DNA of 12,556 bases from Cyclostephanos tholiformis (Eukaryota; Bacillariophyta; Thalassiosirophyceae; Thalassiosirales; Thalassiosiraceae), in assembly GCA_036939975.1 (NCBI GenBank), contig JALLPB010000843.1:1-12556 (forward strand), in the 5' to 3' direction. A program made the translations under genes and the position numbers. This document shows, in pieces, positions 8,206 through 12,556 of this stretch. Within the stretch, counting starts at the first letter, position 1. Each line of letters begins with the position of its first letter. Under the pieces are notes generated by a model. The model did no database searches. It had not been told where the DNA came from and saw only the letters and a list, made by a program, of their open reading frames with translations.

Positions 8206-8623
8206 GTACTCTAGCTACCATCACAAGTCCTGGTTGTGAGCAAGGAACAGAACAAACATCACGACACAAAAGATCCAATGCACAATGGTTTCAACAAGAC
8301 GATCACCGGGGAAGGAGCCTCCCCCTTGCCGCCGGCTTGATCTGTCTTGCCGGGGGCAGCAGTGGGGGCATTCTGAGTGAGAGGAGCGTCGTCAGCATCG
8401 TGTGTAAGGAAAATAATTGAAATCGATTTATCTCAAAACGATGGTTTTTTCGCATCGGTCTGTCCGGATCGAATATTTTATCCCGCCAAATTGCAAACAT
8501 TTCCTTTTAATTTTATCAGTCTTATTTTTGTAGTGTGAAACTATGAAACCTTTTTTTTGAGTAGACTGCTAGTTCAAAAACAAACTATCAACTAGTGTCC
8601 TATTGCATTTTCGAGTAGGCTGA
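8206..8623. other. Intergenic stretch, no clear gene
   Basis: The stretch could contain an intron and second exon of the small ORF at 8071 (open to 8420), but this is unproven. A GC-rich imperfect hairpin (tgccgccggc against gccgggggca, about 8328-8360) is present. Beyond 8420 it is AT-rich. Similar phrases tttgagtagactg (about 8557) and ttcgagtaggctg (about 8610) occur shortly before the first strong hairpin. Confidence 0.35.
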
Positions 8624-8691
8624 CACCTGCCAAAACCACTTTTGGTTGCCAAGTTTGCAAACTTCGCAACCAAAAGTGGTTTTGGCAGGTG
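8624..8691. repeat. Near-perfect 68-nt palindrome/hairpin 1
   Basis: Arms 8624-8649 and 8666-8691 are exact 26-bp inverted repeats. The 16 nt between them contain a further perfect 14-nt palindrome, aagtttgcaaactt, flanked by a single C-C mismatch. The entire 68 nt therefore folds back with essentially one mismatch. The arms carry the motif tggttttggcag, shared with hairpin 2. It fits a tiny foldback element or a small-RNA precursor; neither is proven. Confidence 0.85.
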
Positions 8692-8723
8692 CTACTTGCG
8701 GAATTCGTAAAAATCATACTGAG

Positions 8724-8803
8724 ACCAAAAAATTTGGCAGCCAAATCTGGTTTTGGCAGAAAATTGCCAAATCCAGATTTGGCTGCCAAAATTTTTTTTT
8801 GGT
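8724..8803. repeat. Hairpin 2, adjacent to hairpin 1
   Basis: Arms tttggcagccaaatctgg (8733-8750) and its exact complement (8773-8790) are extended inward, past one T-T mismatch, by tttggca/tgccaaa (8752-8758 and 8765-8771) around a 6-nt loop. Outward, accaaaaaa and the T9GGT run can pair with a small bulge. It shares tggttttggcag with hairpin 1, so the two are probably related copies or were built from the same sequence. Confidence 0.8.
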
Positions 8804-9154
8804 TCACGGATTCATTTTTTTTGGCTTGGCCCCGCGCCAAGTATCAGCTTTTTTTGGTCAGTACTATACCTAATAGTAGAGGTCCTACCAGCCACAACCA
8901 GAAGTGGCCTCTCGCACTCATTCCCTCATTCTCATTCTCCTGCGAAGCCGAAAATGACCAGGAAGTCATGCGAAGCAGTAAATGATCAGGGTGTCCGATT
9001 TATCAGCACCTCTACCACGCCAAGCAACAATTATGGCACTTTTTTGCGAGTTCTCAACCGATTCAAGTTGTCACTGTGTAAAAAATCACTTCATTCTTCT
9101 TTTTTGATAAGCCAATATATATTATCATCATTTAATAATAATACAACTCTTGTC
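8804..9154 (+). promoter_or_regulatory. Presumed upstream region of the Ser-rich gene
   Basis: This stretch contains an imperfect 22-nt direct repeat (8941-8962 and 8969-8990, about 19 of 22 matching) starting tgcgaag, and AT-rich sequence (caatatatattatcatc) 30 to 45 nt before the chosen ATG. An in-frame ATG at 8954 would extend the downstream protein by 67 residues. I treat this as leader because its composition is unlike the coding part. Roles are inferred from position only. Confidence 0.3.
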
Positions 9155-9778
9155 ATGAATTCGTCATCCGAAAACCGCAACAAAGCGGACCGAGTCGACA
9201 GTATGGAAGTTGAAAAGAGCGGAAACATCGATCTGAATGCGAAAACAGGACACACGAAGTCAACAGAACTAGTAGTCGATCAAGGCAAGAAATCATTGAG
9301 CTCATTCTTCCGAAGAATGTCTTCCTCTTCTGTAACCGACTCCGCCTCTCACGCGTCGCACGGCTATCCATCGTCACCACTACAGGATAGTGGAGTCTTC
9401 ATCAAAGACGCCGCAGATGAGTCCATCGTTACACCCATCGCGAACCCTTCACACGATGTTCGCGCCTTAGCTCAGCTCTACCATTCGAGTCGTCGATCGA
9501 GGAACTCAGTCTTCGTCTCTCCAAATTCAGATCATCAGCAGCTGTCGATGTCGTTAATTTCTTCATCGTCATCTTCGGAAAATCAGAAGATATGGGATAA
9601 AATGCAAGATGCTATCGATAGCATCGAAATCGACGACTGGGCGTTTCCTCTCAGGCCTCCCTTCTGCAAATCTTCTTCGACGAACAGTCTCAGTTCCATC
9701 GAAAGCAAGGACGCCATGGCGCTGGAATCTGCAACAGCCGGAGAGCTGTTCGATGAAGATTTCTTCGAAAGACACTAG
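9155..9778 (+). CDS. Unrecognised Ser-rich, probably disordered protein
   Basis: The frame encodes 207 residues from ATG 9155 (gtcATGa context). It remains open upstream to 8753 with another ATG at 8954, but that part is AT-rich and hydrophobic-patchy, so I take 9155. The protein is rich in Ser, has one Cys (171), no signal peptide, no membrane segment and no domain I recognise. Visible features are basic-Ser sites that look like kinase targets (FFRRMSSSS at 51-59, SSRRSRNSVF at 111-120), a short ordered-looking stretch with two Trp (KIWDKMQDAIDSIEIDDW, 145-162) and an acidic C-terminus ELFDEDFFERH. A regulatory phosphoprotein is a guess. It converges with the DUF2786 gene, leaving about 232 bp between them. 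Confidence 0.65.
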   Translation: MNSSSENRNKADRVDSMEVEKSGNIDLNAKTGHTKSTELVVDQGKKSLSSFFRRMSSSSVTDSASHASHGYPSSPLQDSGVFIKDAADESIVTPIANPSHDVRALAQLYHSSRRSRNSVFVSPNSDHQQLSMSLISSSSSSENQKIWDKMQDAIDSIEIDDWAFPLRPPFCKSSSTNSLSSIESKDAMALESATAGELFDEDFFERH

Positions 9779-10010
9779 ATATTCACAAATCAACAGATAA
9801 CGGAGTACATAATTTATTATTGTTTAATAAGAAATTAGAGGTCGTGATGCTTGATGAGGAGCCCAGTCAAGTGATTGATGACGCAGTGGACAAAAGTCTC
9901 TTTCATGTATGATTTCAGCGATTCAATCGAATCTATGTATTTGTGAGCACACTCAGCCCTATTGAGAACTTTTTGATTGCCTGACCAGCAAAGGATGGGT
10001 GCTCGCTGTA
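9779..10010. other. Convergent intergenic region with an unexplained open frame
   Basis: This is the 3' region between the Ser-rich gene and the DUF2786 gene. The minus strand is open from 10035 to the stop at 9835-9837 (66 codons, one internal Met), overlapping the last codons of the DUF2786 gene in another frame. It reads protein-like (for example CVINHLTGLLIKHHDL at its end) but has no start at its beginning. Confidence 0.35.
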
Positions 10011-12226
10011 TTATTTGATCGCTCGCTGGTTCAGGTCAATCTCTTTTGAGTCGATCACTCCCCTATCGTACGCGTCGCGGTTCAACGTAATAGATGTATA
10101 CTTTCTCGAAGACTGAAGTTTTATCTTCTTTGACTGGTAGAAAGGTAGCGCAACAATATTTGTGAAATTCGATGCTAAAAAATACTACTCCGTTTAGAAT
10201 TAAATTACCAACGAGTACGGCACGGGCTCACCTTCAAAACGTCGGATGCAATCTGTTTATGATGGTCGATGAGAGCCAAGTGCGCAGTGTTCTCTCGTTC
10301 GAGCTTGTCCAATTGGTGGGCGATTGTATTGGTATTGTCAATAATATCATCTGTTTTAATGGGAGCCGCCCCTTCCTCGTCACTTACATCGTCATCTTGG
10401 TGGTAAGGCTCTCCCCTTTTCGCGGCGTCATGCGCCCTTTTCAACTTCTCCTTTCGTCTTTCCTCCTCCCGCCGCAGCCCATCCTTGACATCTCGTTCCA
10501 ATCCATCTACGATCCCCAGCGCGTATGAAAGCCGCGCATTCCTCGTCCCCACCACTCGCTTCCCCGTTGACAACACCTTCCTCGGCGGCTCGTACGCGGC
10601 CGCCATCATGGAGCACCTCTCGCTCGTTATTTTGAAGGCGTATGCGGCCAGTTGGGCGTTCGTCCGAATGCCGTAAAACGTGACCGAACATTCTCTTGGT
10701 GGACCCCTAGCCACAGTCGTGAAGGCCTCGACGCGAAAGTTCATGCACACCGTATCGATAAGGAAGTCGCACCACCGATGAAGGGATGTGGGCTCGCCGC
10801 TTTTTCTGTTGCGAATGTTCACCGTTACGATCCCACCGCGTAGCGACGAATTATCGTCGTCGTCGTCGTTCGCGGTGGAGAAGTCGTTCAACGAACCGTC
10901 CCCCCGCTCTTGCAATAGCAGGGCCTGGTCGAGGTTGTATCGCTCCATCAGCCTTCGCGCCAGTCTCATGGCATTGCGCGCCTCGTGCTCGTTCGATTCC
11001 TCGTGAAAACCGGTGTTGAGCAATTTGACGATGCGCTGTTTGATGGTCCAGTCGACCCCTGTCCCGAGGGCGGCGGGCCCGTCGTGGGAGATATCGTTGT
11101 CGTCGTCCCGGGCAATCGTCGCACCGGGGCACAACGGCACGTCCCTCTCGTCTATGATCACCTCGATGATCGATTCCGCATTCCTCTTCGAGCGCCTACG
11201 CTTGTTCGTAGTCGCCGTCGACGGTGACGAGACCGTTCTATGCTTTCCTTCCTTCGTCGTCTGCTCTCGATCATCTATGGAATCATTATCGTCCGAGTCG
11301 TGTATCACCTCGGCATTCTCGACCATCTTACGAGCCTGTTCTCTCCTCTTCGCCAGCGCGATTTCGGTGACGTCCTCGACCCCCGACGAGTCGTCGGACG
11401 AATCATCGAATAGGCTCGCGGCATCGACATTTCGACGCTTCGAATCCTTGCACGTGGCGTTTCTTCTCACGTTGCCGTTCGCGTCGTACTCCCAAAAGCA
11501 CGACCGAGACCTATCGTCGTCATCGTCGTCGCTGTCATCGTCGACCAGATCGATAACCTCCGGAGATGACGCACAAGTCCCACGAGAGATAACTTCGACA
11601 TAATCGGAATCATCGTCTTCGTCGTCATCGTTTACGTCTCGACTATCGTCGCGATGATCCCCGACCTCGTCGTTATTGCCATCGTCCGTCGCGGGAGAAA
11701 CCCGATCCTCATCCGCGCCCCCCTCGCTCGACGACAGGTCGATCAATCTCCCCTTTATCCGACGCCTATCGTCCCTGTCTAATTTCGTCACGTTAAAATG
11801 ACGAGCGACGGACTCGATGATGTTGCGTACCGTGACCCTCTCCCTATCGGCGTCGCGAAACATCCGTTCGGTCACGTCGAGCAACTCGGATGCGGTCGGA
11901 GGCCTGGCGGGGACGTCCACGATGTGGGATGGAAGCTGGGGGGTGGGGGAAGCGTCCTTGTAATTGTCGTCGTCGTCGTCATCGGCGTCGGCGGCGGCGG
12001 GAACGGCGTAGGAGGCGCTCGGGGGGCCCGATGGCGCGACTTCAGAGGTCTCCATCACGAACGACATCGAGGTCGTCGTCGTCGCCGCATCGTTGCTACT
12101 GGCGCCGCCGACGCCGCCCCCGTCGTCGTCGTCGATCGGTTCAGACGATGACACTGCACGTCGAGACGACGACGGCGCGAGTTTCGTGGTGGTCCCATCG
12201 CACTCTCCTTCTCCAGGGGATAGCAT
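10011..12226 (-). CDS. Two-exon nuclear DEK_C / DUF2786 protein with SIM-like motifs
   Basis: Exon 1 is 12226-10232, a 98-nt intron is 10231-10134 (AAG|gtgagc ... ctaccag|TCA, phase 0), and exon 2 is 10133-10011, giving 705 residues. Without splicing the frame stops eight codons into the intron. Visible in order: disordered acidic N-terminus; a DEK_C-like domain (about 113-166, FRDADRERVTVRNI, then HFNVTKLDRDDRRRIK); acidic region with several SUMO-interaction-like motifs (LIDLSSSE 161-168, VEVIS 210-214, EVIDLVDDDSDDD 223-235, AEVIHDSDD 305-313, IIEVIID 353-359); basic NLS-like KRRRSKR (342-348); DUF2786 (about 393-440, KQRIVKLLN...SNEHEARNAMRLARRLM); the C-terminal domain usual after it (about 479-585, DUF7168-like); charged helices; and exon 2 ending DAYDRGVIDSKEIDLNQRAI, a conserved-looking DUF2786-protein tail. 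DEK_C domains are DNA/chromatin-associated, so a nuclear role is likely; the biochemical function of DUF2786 is unknown. Confidence 0.85.
10134..10231 (-). other. Predicted 98-nt spliceosomal intron of the DUF2786 gene
   Basis: On the minus strand the sequence begins gtgagc directly after an AAG codon and ends ctacctttctaccag, a pyrimidine-rich acceptor. Both junctions fall between codons. The intron holds an in-frame stop (taa at 10207-10205), and removing it joins the DUF2786 body to a 40-codon open exon with a conserved-looking C-terminus. Confidence 0.75.
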
Positions 12227-12237
12227 TGAGCCAAAAT

Positions 12238-12258
12238 ATTATATATGTATAAATATAC
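12238..12258 (-). promoter_or_regulatory. TATA-like sequence upstream of the DUF2786 gene
   Basis: On the minus strand an AT-rich block, gtatatttatacatatataat, lies about 12 to 32 nt before the start codon. TATA-box resemblance is clear, but the spacing to the ATG would leave a very short leader, so this could simply be AT-rich 5' sequence. Confidence 0.25.
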
Positions 12259-12360
12259 CCTTCTTGTAACGTATTATTATCGGGACCCCTGTGATGCTTT
12301 CGGTTGTCTTTGTCCGCGATGCCCAATTTCAAGTCAACCCGCCCCCGTCTATGTACGGTA

Positions 12361-12556
12361 CTACCAAACACCGGGGTTTAAGAAACAGACACTAAATCTA
12401 TCATATTTAGCACTTACCCCCTAAACACAACTAAGCTAAATCTGTCGATTTCTCGCCAAAAGCTACACAGAGGTTGAGGGAATAAGCTAAAACCACTCTA
12501 GGTCTAAAACAACTATCATAGTGAAATAAAATATTATTAGACCATGATCTTCGCCG
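12361..12556. mobile_element. Partial second copy of the foldback family (left end, cut by window edge)
   Basis: cagacactaaatctatc at 12386-12402 exactly matches, in reverse complement, 3151-3167 in the right arm of the foldback element. Outward from it, ccggggtttaag aligns with the foldback end ccgggagataag, and TACC again lies just outside. Beyond 12402 the match fades by eye. It is probably a diverged terminus of a related element whose rest lies outside the window. No gene is visible in 12227-12556. Confidence 0.45.

Noticed and set aside
8328..8360. GC-rich hairpin read as a transcription terminator
   Set aside because: Not followed by a T-run and the genome is eukaryotic, so intrinsic termination is not expected; the stem also has a mismatch.
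8753..9154. Upstream extension of the Ser-rich ORF
   Set aside because: It begins inside hairpin 2 on no good start codon, and its composition is AT-rich and unlike the coding part; the ATG at 8954 remains a lesser alternative.
10851..12252. Several plus-strand frames opposite the DUF2786 gene
   Set aside because: Arg/Ser/Val-rich mirrors of the acidic coding tracts; the minus frame has recognisable domains and full length.

Overview
The window looks like nuclear DNA of a single-celled eukaryote, most probably a diatom. This is inferred from three things: long, nearly intronless genes rich in Ser, Asp and Gly runs; a 98-nt GT-AG intron in one gene; and the domain mix (secreted SdrD_B-type protein, GH99-like enzyme, DEK_C/DUF2786 nuclear protein). 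I see no bacterial operon, Shine-Dalgarno pattern, tRNA, rRNA or CRISPR array.

There are two halves. Positions 1 to about 3750 are AT-rich and carry no intact gene I can defend. They hold transposon debris and repeats: a probable decayed PIF/Harbinger transposase fragment (about 481-660), a 29-nt direct repeat (112 and 1085), a 150-bp tandem duplication (1205-1504), a diverged pair of repeats (2224-2392), a large foldback palindrome (about 2588-3189), and a MITE-like element with 18-bp perfect inverted ends starting in TA (3314-3745). The foldback family reappears, cut by the window edge, at about 12361-12556.

Positions about 4000-12230 are genic. A plus-strand gene (4052-6427) encodes a secreted single-pass membrane protein: signal peptide, SdrD_B-like domain, Ser-rich stalk, juxtamembrane domain, membrane helix and cytosolic PDZ. 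It converges on a minus-strand GH99-like glycosidase with a signal anchor (6596-7786). Beyond that lie a possible tiny secreted-peptide ORF (8071-8205), two strong hairpins side by side (8624-8691 and about 8724-8803), and an unrecognised Ser-rich plus-strand gene (9155-9778). The last converges on a minus-strand two-exon gene (10011-12226) for a nuclear DEK_C/DUF2786 protein carrying a string of SUMO-interaction-like motifs.

The genes do not form an obvious pathway. The first two products probably act in the secretory system or at the cell surface, and the last in the nucleus. The most useful results are the missed second exon of the DUF2786 gene, the domain combinations of the two large proteins, and the foldback, MITE and hairpin elements. 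All family assignments come from reading motifs by eye; no search was run.
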